This document shows, piece by piece, positions 7,572-15,539 of a stretch of 21,043 bases of DNA. Numbering within the stretch: the first letter of the stretch is position 1; each line of letters begins with the position of its first letter. A model generated the notes under the pieces. It had not been told where the DNA came from and did no database searches. It saw only the letters and a program-made list of their open reading frames with translations. Origin of the DNA: CALXOD01 sp964402715 (GTDB taxonomy: Bacteria; Verrucomicrobiota; Lentisphaeria; Victivallales; Victivallaceae); NCBI GenBank assembly GCA_964402715.1, contig CAYODJ010000034.1:1-21043 (forward strand), written 5' to 3'. The position numbers and the translations under genes were made by a program.

Positions 7572-7677
7572 GCACGTCGGGGAGACCGCCGTCCCCGCGC
7601 GCCGGATGACGGTGCGCGAGCGCGTGAGAGGCGGTTCCGTCTCCGGCTTTTTCGGCGGGTCGGGAGGACAAACGGTA

Positions 7678-9795
7678 ATGAATTTCTTGCGAGGCTCCAT
7701 CCTCTTCTGGCTCCTGCTCATCCCGGCGATGCTCTTTCTGTTCTGCCGCGCGTCCCGGCGGAAGCGCGGACTGCTGCGTCAGATTCTCGGGGCGCGGTCC
7801 TCCGATCCGTCCTCAGTGACGGTGTCATACGGCGTGAGGACGGTGCGCTGCGGACTGCTGCTGCTGGCCGCGGCTCTGCTTCTGGTGGCCGCCGCCCGTC
7901 CCTGGTGGGGAACCGTTTCGACACGGTACACGTCGTCCGGCAGGGACATCATGACGCTGTTCGACGTTTCAAGGAGCATGCTGGCCACCGACGTCGCGCC
8001 GTCGCGGCTGCAGCACGCGCAGTATCTGCTCAAGGAGCTGGTCAACGCCAATCCCGGCGACCGTTTCGGACTCGTGGCGTTCGCGGGCGAATCCTTTCTC
8101 GAATGTCCGCTGACGAGCGACAGAGTGAGTTTTCTGCAGTATGTGGACGAACTCAGTCCCGAGAGCATCCCCGTCGGAGGGACGAATCTCGAGCGGGCGC
8201 TTCGCACCGCCGATGAGGCGTTCCGCGCTTCGGAGGGCAATTTCCGCGCGGTTCTGCTGTTCACCGACGGGGACGAACTCGACGGAAGAAGCGAACGCGC
8301 GGCCGCGGCGCTGCGGGAGAAGAGGATACCGCTGTTCGTCTGCGGTCTCGGCGATCCCGGCGTGCCGGCGCTGGTGCCGGAGCCAGGCGGCGGCTTCAAG
8401 CGCGACTCCTCCGGCGAACTGGTCAGAACCAGACTGGCGGAGGACACGTTGCGGAAACTGGCCGCCGGCACCGGCGGAATCTATGTGCGCAGCACCGCTC
8501 TGGAATCAGGATTCGACGCGATCGAGAGGCGCATCAGGGATCTGGCTCCGGTCGGCAGGGCCGGGGGGACGCGCAGCGCGCCGGTCGAGCGGTTTCCGTA
8601 TTTCCTGGCCGGAGCGGGGATTCTGCTTCTGCTCTATTTCCTCCTGAACGACCGGCGCTCGGCGATCTTCGTTCTGCTGATAGCTCTCGCGTCCCCGGCG
8701 TTCGGCGGACCGAGTCCCGGAGACGGCGGCGACGGACCTCCGGGCGCGGCGGCGTCCTCAAAGGACGAGGAGGGGACGGACGCCGGCGAGGCGGACGCGG
8801 TGCGGCTGTACAACCGGTCGCTGGAACGGCAGCGGCAGGGACGGTCTGATGTTTCCGACGGTTACGCGAAAGCCATCCGCGGTGCCGGCGGGAACACGGC
8901 CGTGGTGGGGCGCAGTTTCTTCAATCTCGGAGTCGCGCGTCACACGGAGGGCAGGGAACATCTCGCTCAGGCGCGTCGTCTGCTGCAGTCCCAGCAGTTG
9001 GACGGAGCATCGGAGGAGCTTGAGAAGGCGCGGCGGCTGCTGTCGGACGTTTCAGAGCTTTACGCGCGGGCGCTGAGCTATCCCGACAAGGGGGCCGGCG
9101 CGGTCAGCCCCGGCGGCAATCTGCAGCATCTGCATGACGACAGCGACGAGGTCGAGACATTGGCGAAACAGATCGCGGATCTGGAGCGGCAGCGTCAGCA
9201 GGCCGTGCAGGAGACGCGGAAGGCGAAAGAGCAGAACGGGCGGCGGAACGGCGCTGACGGGGGCGGCCAGGATCCGTCCGCCTCGGCGCAGATGGATCGC
9301 GCCCGCAGGGCGGCGCAGGAACTGCAGCGCCGGGCGCACGCGCTGCAGCAGCAGAAGATGAGCGACGCCGCAGACAGCGCCTCGGGGAAGATCCGGCAGG
9401 CGGAGCAGGCGGCCGCGCAGAAACAGACAGATGCGGCGGACAGACTTCTTGGCGACGCGCTGAAGGATCTCGATCCGGGTGCGCACGACGGTTCGTCCGA
9501 AGAGAAGCGGCAGTCCGGCGGACAGGACGGTAACGGGTCCGACGGCGCGGATAAGGATGAGGGAGCGAACAAGGCTGAAGAAAACGAGTCAGGGAAAGAC
9601 GGCGGCGGGCGGAACGGGCCCGACGGCGCGGGAAAGGCGGGAGCCGATCCGCGCGGGACGCCGCAGGAAGAGAAGCTGGACAGGCAGTCGGCAGACAGGA
9701 TGCTTGAGATCATGGCCGCGCAGGAGAAGGATCTGCGCGAGGCGATGAAGCGGCGGGGCGCGGCCGGGAGACCCCGGGTTGAGAGGGATTGGTGA
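7678..9795 (+). CDS. batB: Fused BatB-BatC: von Willebrand A membrane protein with TPR and coiled-coil tail
   Basis: The 705-residue inner-membrane protein reads as a fusion of two Bat components. Residues 8-23 and about 57-76 are membrane segments. A von Willebrand factor A domain (about 88-285) follows, with an intact metal site: DVSRS at 96-100, the GGT threonine near 169 and TDGDE near 196-200. A third membrane segment is at 308-323. Immediately after it, residues 328-344 (AIFVLLIALASPAFGG) look like the signal peptide of a formerly separate BatC. A TPR-like region (about 370-470) follows, then a Gln/Lys/Glu/Gly-rich coiled-coil and low-complexity stretch to the end. Bat proteins accompany MoxR ATPases and are linked to stress tolerance, but mechanisms are poorly known. 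The start at 7678 follows a GGGAGGA ribosome site. The 106-base gap from asd holds small GC hairpins and a T5 run (7648-7652). No batA, moxR or DUF58 gene is in the window. Confidence 0.85.
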   Translation: MNFLRGSILFWLLLIPAMLFLFCRASRRKRGLLRQILGARSSDPSSVTVSYGVRTVRCGLLLLAAALLLVAAARPWWGTVSTRYTSSGRDIMTLFDVSRSMLATDVAPSRLQHAQYLLKELVNANPGDRFGLVAFAGESFLECPLTSDRVSFLQYVDELSPESIPVGGTNLERALRTADEAFRASEGNFRAVLLFTDGDELDGRSERAAAALREKRIPLFVCGLGDPGVPALVPEPGGGFKRDSSGELVRTRLAEDTLRKLAAGTGGIYVRSTALESGFDAIERRIRDLAPVGRAGGTRSAPVERFPYFLAGAGILLLLYFLLNDRRSAIFVLLIALASPAFGGPSPGDGGDGPPGAAASSKDEEGTDAGEADAVRLYNRSLERQRQGRSDVSDGYAKAIRGAGGNTAVVGRSFFNLGVARHTEGREHLAQARRLLQSQQLDGASEELEKARRLLSDVSELYARALSYPDKGAGAVSPGGNLQHLHDDSDEVETLAKQIADLERQRQQAVQETRKAKEQNGRRNGADGGGQDPSASAQMDRARRAAQELQRRAHALQQQKMSDAADSASGKIRQAEQAAAQKQTDAADRLLGDALKDLDPGAHDGSSEEKRQSGGQDGNGSDGADKDEGANKAEENESGKDGGGRNGPDGAGKAGADPRGTPQEEKLDRQSADRMLEIMAAQEKDLREAMKRRGAAGRPRVERDW

Positions 9796-9806
9796 GAAGG
9801 ATGACG

Positions 9807-12317
9807 ATGAGGTTTTTCTTTGTGTTCGTCGCCGCGGCCGCGTCGGCGCTGGCGGCGGCCGCCGCAGATGTGGACGTCAGCCTGAGCGCGGACACCGCCG
9901 CCGTGGGGGACGTGGTGGAGCTTCAGCTGACTTCCTCCGAGGGAAGCCCGCAGCTGTCGGATTTCCCCGAGCTTGAACACGGCCGCTGGCTGCGGAACGG
10001 CGTCAGCAGGAGGCAGTCGCTGCAGATCGTCAACGGCCGGAGAAGCTCGCGGTACACGACAGGCTACGCGATCCGGGCTGAAAGCGAAGGCGTGCTGCGC
10101 GTTCCGAGTCTCCGGGTCGTGGTGGACGGGCGCAGTCATGAGACGAAGCCGGTGAGCGTCCGGATCGTCCCGGCCGGGGATCAGAATGTCGCGGCCGATG
10201 ACGACGGGGACGGGGAGATTCCGCTGCGGGAGGTTCTGTTCGGACGGATCGTGATACAGGGGGGGCGCTCGTCGTATTATCTGGGGGAGGAGATTCCGGC
10301 GCAGCTGCAGCTGTTCGTAGGCGGCGGTCTGCAGCTGCGGTCCTTCCCCGACCCGGAACTGACCACTCCCGACGCGGTGCTGCTGACGGACGATGAATCC
10401 CCGCAGGAGGACGGCTCGCAGCGGCAGACGGTCGTGAACGGCAGACGCTATCAGGTGTACAGCCGGCCGTTCCGCTTCCGTTCGCTGGCGGCCGGTGCGC
10501 TGCGTCCCGCCGCGTCAGGCGATGTCGTCGTCTCGATACGGCGCCGATCCTTCCCGGGCGACGATCCGTTCGGATCTTTCTTCGGCATCATGGACAGGAC
10601 GGATCTCAGACGGTATCCCGTGAAATACGAGAGCGGGCGGGAGATTGAAATCAAGGCGCTGCCGCCCCTTCCCGAGCGGAGCGTTTCTCTTTCCCTCGTG
10701 GGCAGATGGCATGTCGGTTATTCCCTGGACGCGCCGGCGAAGATCAGGGCCGGCGACGTCGTCACTCTGCGTGCGGAAATAACCGGCGAGGGCGCGATGG
10801 ACACGCTGACCGCTCCGCAGCTCGACGTGCCCGGTTTCCGCGTCTATCCTCCGGAGACGAAGCCGCTGCCAGGCGGTGGCAGGAGTCTGTCATGGGCGAT
10901 GATTCCGCTGCGCGCGGGGACGGTTCCGTTGAAATTGAACCTGGCGTATTTCAACACGGACAGAGGCGAATACGAAACGGCGCCTTTTGAACGGATTCTG
11001 ACGGTTCTGCCGCCGGAGCGCCCTCTGGATTCGTCGGTGTCGGATTCCGGAGAGCGGGGATCGGTCAGGCCTCCGGCGGCGGCGAAAGCGGAGAACCAGC
11101 GGCGGCCGGGGCTGCTCTATCTCAAGACAAAGCCGTGCTCCGCCTCCCCGCCGGCGTCCGGCGGCTTCTGGGCCGCGCTGCTGCTTCTTCTGGCCGGCGG
11201 GCCGCTGCTCTTTCTTTCGGCGTCGTTTCTCAGACGCCTCAGACTGAGCGCCCGGGGCGACGGAATTCACGCCCGGCGGGCCGCCGCGAGGCGTGTCCGC
11301 AGGGCGGTGCTGAAACGCGTCGGCGGGGCGAAGACTCCGGCGGATCTGAACGCGGTGCTGCACGCCTGCGTCGTGCCGATGCTGAACGATTATTACGGAT
11401 TTCCGCCGGGGCAGACGGTCCGGGAGCTGGCCGACCGGGTGGATGATCCCGAGCTCGCGTCCGTGCTCCGCCGTCTAGACGACGACGCCTATCTGCCCGG
11501 CGCGGAGCGTTCCGGCGAATTCTGCAGGGATCGTCTGCTGCGGGCGTTGAAGCGGGTCATGGTGATCGGAGCGCTATGGTGCGGTCTCGTGGCGTGCGGT
11601 TTCACCCCGGCCCAGTCTCCGGAGCGCCGCGACGTCGAACAGGCGTTCCGTCGCGGCATGGACGCGTATGATGCCGGAAAATTCCAGGAGGCGCTGGAGA
11701 CGTACCGGAGCGTCCGCGATCCGGCGCGTCCGGATTCAGCTCTTCTGTACAACCTCGGATGCGCCGCCTTCATGCTGCGGGATTATCCGCTGGCCGTGTA
11801 CTATTTCGAATGTTCCAGACGGCTGAATCCGCTGGATTCCGCCGCGCTGGAGAATCTGAACGCAGGCCTCCGCAAGCTGGGGCTGCCGGAGGAGGGACGG
11901 ACGTCCACCCCTGCGGAACTGCTGGTCAGGCTGCGGGATGTTCTCCGTCCGGAGTGGTGGCTGCTGCTGGGCGCCGGGTGCTGGCTGGCGCTGTGGATCG
12001 TCCTGACGTTCCGCAGCCGGCTGGGAAGACATTCCGTCGGCGTCGCCGGATGCGCGCTGACGCTGCTGATGCTGTCGTGTCTCGCGGCCTTCACGACCCA
12101 GGTGCACGGAGGTCCGTACGGAAGGGGTCGCGCGATCGTGATGAAAGGGGGGGCGCGGCTGCGCTCGCTGCCGGCTTCCTCGGGGGAGGCGGACGGCGAA
12201 ATCACGGCGGGCGAGGAGGTCAGGATATTGGAGACCAGACAGGAGTATGTGCTGATCCGGAGCGGCAAGCGCGAGGGATGGGCGCCCGCCGGGACGGTCC
12301 GCAGAATCTTCGAGTGA
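9807..12317 (+). CDS. batD: Fused BatD-BatE: BatD domain, membrane anchor, TPR and SH3-like tail
   Basis: The 836-residue protein starts with an Ala-rich signal peptide. A large beta-rich BatD (oxygen-tolerance family) region covers about 20-430, with repeated strands such as VVELQLTSSEGSPQL, YYLGEEIPAQLQLFV and VPGFRVYPPETKPL. A membrane segment at about 454-475 and a cytoplasmic stretch follow. Near residue 585, MVIGALWCGLVACG looks like a buried lipoprotein or signal sequence, which marks the start of a BatE-like part. This part has TPR repeats (about 612-690, including GMDAYDAGKFQEALETY), two membrane segments (about 717-736 and 743-765) and an SH3-like domain (about 772-836, ending EGWAPAGTVRRIF). 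The start at 9807 was chosen because AGAAGG lies 6 bases upstream; ATG 9801 is possible. The gene begins 11 bases after batBC, so the two are one operon. Internal ATG 11559 could give a separate BatE, but has no good ribosome site. Confidence 0.85.
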   Translation: MRFFFVFVAAAASALAAAAADVDVSLSADTAAVGDVVELQLTSSEGSPQLSDFPELEHGRWLRNGVSRRQSLQIVNGRRSSRYTTGYAIRAESEGVLRVPSLRVVVDGRSHETKPVSVRIVPAGDQNVAADDDGDGEIPLREVLFGRIVIQGGRSSYYLGEEIPAQLQLFVGGGLQLRSFPDPELTTPDAVLLTDDESPQEDGSQRQTVVNGRRYQVYSRPFRFRSLAAGALRPAASGDVVVSIRRRSFPGDDPFGSFFGIMDRTDLRRYPVKYESGREIEIKALPPLPERSVSLSLVGRWHVGYSLDAPAKIRAGDVVTLRAEITGEGAMDTLTAPQLDVPGFRVYPPETKPLPGGGRSLSWAMIPLRAGTVPLKLNLAYFNTDRGEYETAPFERILTVLPPERPLDSSVSDSGERGSVRPPAAAKAENQRRPGLLYLKTKPCSASPPASGGFWAALLLLLAGGPLLFLSASFLRRLRLSARGDGIHARRAAARRVRRAVLKRVGGAKTPADLNAVLHACVVPMLNDYYGFPPGQTVRELADRVDDPELASVLRRLDDDAYLPGAERSGEFCRDRLLRALKRVMVIGALWCGLVACGFTPAQSPERRDVEQAFRRGMDAYDAGKFQEALETYRSVRDPARPDSALLYNLGCAAFMLRDYPLAVYYFECSRRLNPLDSAALENLNAGLRKLGLPEEGRTSTPAELLVRLRDVLRPEWWLLLGAGCWLALWIVLTFRSRLGRHSVGVAGCALTLLMLSCLAAFTTQVHGGPYGRGRAIVMKGGARLRSLPASSGEADGEITAGEEVRILETRQEYVLIRSGKREGWAPAGTVRRIFE

Positions 12318-12334
12318 CAGGATTCCGGCGCCCG

Positions 12335-12366
12335 GCCGGCGGCGGTCCGCCCGGAGAGCCGCCGGC
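12335..12366. terminator. GC-rich hairpin between convergent batDE and the exonuclease gene
   Basis: A perfect 9-bp stem (12335-12343 with 12358-12366) encloses an inner 4-bp stem (12346-12349 with 12352-12355). It lies 18 bases past the batDE stop and 9 bases past the end of the opposing exonuclease gene, the expected place for a shared terminator. There is no T-run on either side, so termination may need Rho or rely on the structure alone. Confidence 0.4.
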
Positions 12367-12374
12367 GGCTCACC

Positions 12375-12932
12375 TCACGGATTCGCGCCGGGACGGCGCA
12401 GCAGGCTCGTCAGGCTGATCCTCAGAATCTGCGCCGTCCACTCCACATCGGCGGCGGAGCGGTGCGGCTGCATGTTGTCGACGGAGTCTTTCAGCGCCAG
12501 GAGTCTCCGCAGATTCTGCAGACTGTAGGAGGGCATGCCCGGGTGGGTCTTGCGGATGAGCTTGAGGGAGTCGAGCGTGTCGCCGCGCCACAGAGGCATT
12601 CCGCAGCGCGCCAGGCTCTCCTGCAGGAAGCTCAGGTCGAATCTGGCGTTGTGAGCCACCAGGATGCTTCCCTGCGCGAAGGCGAGGAAATCCGGCGCAA
12701 TCCGGGAAAAGGCCGGCGCGTCGGCGACCATGTCGTCGCTGATGTGATGGATCCGCGTCGCGGCGTACGGAATCGGACGCTCCGGATCTACCATCGAGTG
12801 GAAGCGCCGCGTCGCCGCGTCGCGGTCCACCCGGAGCGCGGCGATTTCGACGATCCTGTCGTTCACAGCGCTCATGCCGGTGGTTTCAATGTCGAAGACG
12901 GTGAACGGACCCAGTTCGTACCATTCCTTCAT
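12375..12932 (-). CDS. DEDDh 3'-5' exonuclease (DnaQ-like)
   Basis: The 185-residue protein is a single-domain DnaQ-type exonuclease. Exo I is FDIETTG (Asp14, Glu16), Exo II is AHNARFDLSFL (Asp99), and Exo III is PHRSAADVEW (His157, Asp162), so all five DEDDh catalytic residues are present. The LQNLRRLL stretch before Exo III is typical of the DNA polymerase III epsilon/PolC-like group. The protein has no polymerase-binding C-terminal tail and no nuclease fusion, so it could be the epsilon proofreading subunit, a repair exonuclease or an RNase T-like enzyme; the sequence does not decide. It starts 10 bases after galE ends, on the same strand, so both are probably one transcript. A TGAGACGG string sits just before its ATG; the same string precedes galE. 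Confidence 0.88.
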   Translation of the reverse strand: MKEWYELGPFTVFDIETTGMSAVNDRIVEIAALRVDRDAATRRFHSMVDPERPIPYAATRIHHISDDMVADAPAFSRIAPDFLAFAQGSILVAHNARFDLSFLQESLARCGMPLWRGDTLDSLKLIRKTHPGMPSYSLQNLRRLLALKDSVDNMQPHRSAADVEWTAQILRISLTSLLRRPGANP

Positions 12933-12942
12933 CGCAGCCGTC

Positions 12943-13920
12943 TCAGTCGGCGTATCCCTGCGGATGAGCCAGCTGCCATTTCCACGCCGATTCGATGATG
13001 GCCTCCGGCGATTCGCAGCACGGCCGCCAGCCGAGCATGCTGCGCGCGCGGTCGGAGCAGGCGACGAGGCGGGCCGGATCGCCGGCCCGGCGCGGTGCGA
13101 CTTCCATGGGAATGGTGCGCCCCGTCACCTCCCTGGCGGCGCTGAGGATTTGAAAGACGCTGAACCCGTTGCCGGTGCCGAGGTTGTAGTGCCCCGGCTC
13201 CGGGGCTCTGAGCGCCAGTTCGTGCGCCTGAGCCAGATCGCGGATGTGGATGTAGTCGCGTATGCAGCTGCCGTCGGGAGTGTCGTAGTCGTCTCCGTAC
13301 ACCATGAACTTGTCGCGGACGCCGCGCGCCGTCTGCAGTATGATGGGGATGAGATGGCTCTCGGGACGGTGATCCTCCCCGTACCTGTCGGTGGCGCCGG
13401 CCGCGTTGAAGTAGCGCAGCGCGACGTAGCGGAGCCCGAAGATCTCGTAGTACCATTTCAGCACCTTCTCGAAGCAGAGCTTCGATTCGCCGTACGGGTT
13501 GATCGGCACCTGACGGTCGGATTCCTTTATCGGAACGGATTCCGGCTGTCCGAACGTCGCCGCGGTGCTGGAGAAGATCAGCGTCTTCACGCCTCCGGCG
13601 ACCGCGGCGTCGGCGAGGTTGATGCCGGCGGCCAGATTGTTGCGGAAGTATTTCGACGGATCCTTCATCGATTCCCCGACCAGCGAGAAGGCGGCGAAGT
13701 GCATGATCGCGTCGAAGGAGCCGCGCCGGCAGACGTCCATGATGTGTTCGCGATCCGCCAGGTTGCCGTTGATGAAGACGGCCCTGGGGTCGACCGCCGA
13801 ACGGTGTCCGGTCAGCAGCGCGTCGAAGACGGTCGCCTCGTATCCGTGATCCAGCAGGTACTCGGTGCAGGCGCTGCCGATGTAGCCGGCGCCGCCGGTG
13901 ACAAGTATTCTTTTTCCCAT
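12943..13920 (-). CDS. galE: UDP-glucose 4-epimerase
   Basis: GalE interconverts UDP-glucose and UDP-galactose (or the N-acetyl forms), supplying sugars for galactose use and for surface polysaccharides. The 325-residue extended SDR enzyme has the NAD-binding TGGAGYIG (8-15), the FSSTAATFG block with the catalytic serine (about 117-124) and the catalytic pair Tyr143/Lys147 in YGESK. The substrate block LRYFNAAGAT and the HLIPIILQTA segment are typical of bacterial GalE. The length is slightly under the 338 of the Escherichia enzyme. The short motif YDTPDGSCIRDYIHI is a classic GalE substrate loop, which makes this clearer than a generic NAD-dependent epimerase. It is first in a two-gene unit with the exonuclease. 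Specificity for glucose or GlcNAc cannot be fixed by eye. Confidence 0.93.
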   Translation of the reverse strand: MGKRILVTGGAGYIGSACTEYLLDHGYEATVFDALLTGHRSAVDPRAVFINGNLADREHIMDVCRRGSFDAIMHFAAFSLVGESMKDPSKYFRNNLAAGINLADAAVAGGVKTLIFSSTAATFGQPESVPIKESDRQVPINPYGESKLCFEKVLKWYYEIFGLRYVALRYFNAAGATDRYGEDHRPESHLIPIILQTARGVRDKFMVYGDDYDTPDGSCIRDYIHIRDLAQAHELALRAPEPGHYNLGTGNGFSVFQILSAAREVTGRTIPMEVAPRRAGDPARLVACSDRARSMLGWRPCCESPEAIIESAWKWQLAHPQGYAD

Positions 13921-13982
13921 GATTCCGTCTCAGTTCGGTCAATTGTTGCAATCAAAGGCACGTTTCCCCCGATGACGCCGAT

Positions 13983-14011
13983 AATATGAAGCAGGCGCGG
14001 CCGTTTTACAA
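13983..14011 (-). promoter_or_regulatory. Candidate galE promoter
   Basis: On the minus strand, TTGTAA (14011-14006) is followed after 17 bases by CATATT (13988-13983), predicting a start near 13976 and a leader of about 55 bases. It matches the sigma-70 pattern moderately, and nothing better lies in the 250 bases upstream of galE. Confidence 0.45.
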
Positions 14012-14164
14012 ATCGCCGTCCGCCTTTTTTTTCGCCGTTCGGGGCGGCCGGACGGCGAATCCGCGGAGACGCCCGGCAGGTGGCTGCGCGGGCGCCGGGG
14101 CGGAAACGGCGGTCTCCGCGCCTTTTCTTCGCTGAAATTTTGCCGCCGGCGCCTCGCGCGTTGA

Positions 14165-14193
14165 TTGACAAAGCGGATTTTCCATGCTAGTTT
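14165..14193 (+). promoter_or_regulatory. Sigma-70-type promoter for the seven-gene envelope unit
   Basis: A perfect TTGACA (14165-14170), 17 bases, then TAGTTT (14188-14193); predicted start near 14200. It lies about 65 bases before the chosen first start (14267). No other promoter this good is seen between here and the terminator at 20119, so it probably drives the whole unit. Confidence 0.6.
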
Positions 14194-14266
14194 CACGTTC
14201 AGAGCGGATTCCGCCGGCGAGGCGGGTTCATACGGAAGCATGTCCGCGCATTCGGGAGTCTGCGCC

Positions 14267-14695
14267 ATGAAAATCAACGGGAAGTCGCTCTGTCTGGCCG
14301 CGGCCGCGGCGTTCGCGGCCGGTCTGGCCGCTGGCGGCGCGTGCGGCTGGTATCTCGGAGGCCGCCGGTGCGGCGCCGTTCCGCCCGCGCCGTCGCCGTC
14401 GCTGACGCGTGCGGCCGGTGATCCGGAGGGAGCCGGGCTGCCGGACGCGGCCGCGCTGCGGCGGGCCGCGGACCGGGCGCTGCGCGACACCGGATCGAAT
14501 GTCGAAGCCGTCGGAGTCGAGCTCGGCAGGCCGCTGTCCGACGGCGCCTGTCCGGTCGCGGTGCGTCTGATCAACGGCCGCGTCGCGCGCGGGATGCTGT
14601 ACCGCGACCGTCTCCGCTGGAAAATCGCCGTCGATCCCGACACGCTGCGGAGCGCCGACCGTGTTGTGATTGTCGAGCATGAACGCATAAGGTAA
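14267..14695 (+). CDS. Small membrane-anchored protein, unknown function
   Basis: The 142-residue product has a hydrophobic, Ala/Gly-rich N-terminal segment (about 7-30) that would act as a single membrane anchor or an uncleaved signal. The AGGAC there is a poor lipobox. A proline-rich linker and a helical stretch (LPDAAALRRAADRALRDT) follow. The C-terminal compact domain of about 60 residues contains VEAVGVELGRPLSDGACPVAVRLI and ends in basic residues. I do not recognise the family. GGGAG (14254-14258) lies 8 bases before this ATG, which decides the start over the longer options at 14165 (inside the promoter) and 14240 (poor ribosome site). It is first in the seven-gene unit and ends 19 bases before the next gene, so it probably acts with the downstream envelope proteins. 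Confidence 0.6.
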   Translation: MKINGKSLCLAAAAAFAAGLAAGGACGWYLGGRRCGAVPPAPSPSLTRAAGDPEGAGLPDAAALRRAADRALRDTGSNVEAVGVELGRPLSDGACPVAVRLINGRVARGMLYRDRLRWKIAVDPDTLRSADRVVIVEHERIR

Positions 14696-14714
14696 GACGA
14701 GGAGCAAACGGGGA

Positions 14715-15539
14715 ATGTTGCAACGACTTCTGACCGCCTTCCTGTTTCTGGCCGCAGCCGCGCTGCCGGCGGGAGCTGCGGAGGCCGAGGTTCCGGCTTC
14801 GCCGATCAAGATTGCGGTGCTGGATTTCGCCACTATCGACACCATAGCTCAGAAGCTGTATCCGCGCGCCGGGGAGCGGGCTCCGGCGAAGCCGGACAGT
14901 CAGCTCAACGACGACGATTACGGCGCGATTGACGATCTGGCGCTGGGACTGCTGCGCTCGCTCGAGGTACAGTCCAGCCTGCGGGAGAAGAGCGAGGCCC
15001 GCGAGCGGCAGACGCGCCAGGAGGATCGCGAGCTCGCCCGCCGCGACGAGCTCACGTCCAAGATTCTGAATTCGCCCCGGCGCGTCATAGTGATCGGAGC
15101 GGATTACATGACCGCCGCGCTCGCCGCCTATCCGCGGCTTTTCTCGCCGCTCGGGCGTCCGGTCATGGAGGACGCCCTGCGAAAGCTCGGAGACGGACAG
15201 CGGCAGGAGGAGGCGTGGCTCCGGCTGGCCAAGGCGTCCGGCGCGTCACACGCGCTGTACGCGGTCGTGCCCGACTGCCGCACCGCCGAGACCGCCTTCC
15301 AGGGCTACGGAGTCGAAACCAAGAAGTGCGTCCGCGAGCTGGATGTCGTGGTGAGTCTGATGGATCTGGATTCCGGGCGCGTTGTTTTCGGCGGTGTGTT
15401 CACCGGCAGGGACACTCAGCTTATCCACGGCGCATCGTCGCGCAGCGACGACGGGCTGTACGCGAAAATGATGCGGGACGCGGTCGGTCAGGCCGCGGCC
15501 GCCATGGCTGAGAGGTTCGGGGAAAGGAAGACTAAATGA
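14715..15539 (+). CDS. CsgG/LpoB-like periplasmic protein
   Basis: The 274-residue exported protein has a standard signal peptide (hydrophobic core about 4-18, cleavage likely after AGA near 21-22) and no lipobox Cys, so it should be periplasmic. The mature part opens with KIAVLDFATID, the first strand of CsgG/LpoB-type domains, and ends with a VVSLMDLDSGRVVFGGVFTG strand pair of the same fold. Between them lies a long charged helical insert (about 80-130; many Glu, Arg, Gln) that ordinary CsgG domains lack. It also has a YAVVPDCRTA loop with a Cys; a second Cys follows at KKCVREL, and the two could form a disulfide. The family call is by fold pattern, not by a full signature. It overlaps the next gene by four bases (ATGA). 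GAGGAG and GGGG lie just before the start. Confidence 0.65.
   Translation: MLQRLLTAFLFLAAAALPAGAAEAEVPASPIKIAVLDFATIDTIAQKLYPRAGERAPAKPDSQLNDDDYGAIDDLALGLLRSLEVQSSLREKSEARERQTRQEDRELARRDELTSKILNSPRRVIVIGADYMTAALAAYPRLFSPLGRPVMEDALRKLGDGQRQEEAWLRLAKASGASHALYAVVPDCRTAETAFQGYGVETKKCVRELDVVVSLMDLDSGRVVFGGVFTGRDTQLIHGASSRSDDGLYAKMMRDAVGQAAAAMAERFGERKTK

Larger units (their letters stand above)
13921..14266. other. Divergent intergenic region between galE and the lpo-type unit
   Basis: About 345 bases without a gene. It holds the candidate galE promoter on the minus strand (13983-14011), an eight-T run in a GC-rich context (about 14026-14033), and the promoter of the rightward seven-gene unit (14165-14193). 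An open frame runs through the right part from TTG 14165, but that codon lies inside the promoter and cannot be a start for a transcript from it. No RNA gene or repeat was recognised. Confidence 0.6.

Noticed and set aside
7579..7652. Possible terminator between asd and batBC
   Set aside because: The stem (ggagac/gtctcc with bulges) is irregular and the T-run is only five, so I did not call it. It could matter for whether asd and the Bat genes are co-transcribed.
6372..7721. A 449-codon open frame on the minus strand, opposite asd
   Set aside because: It overlaps asd, whose motifs are intact. The translation is low-complexity and basic, and it extends through both intergenic regions without a ribosome site.
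9195..10139. A 314-codon minus-strand frame across the batBC/batDE join
   Set aside because: It is Ser/Pro/Ala-rich with no motifs, opposite two clear genes. The low complexity comes from the coiled-coil part of BatBC.
12874..13989. A 371-codon open frame on the plus strand, opposite galE
   Set aside because: It is opposite a full galE and has no family features. It is best explained as an antisense shadow.
14165..14266. Upstream extension of the first gene of the seven-gene unit
   Set aside because: TTG 14165 is part of the promoter's TTGACA; GGGAG at 14254-14258 fits the start at 14267 far better.
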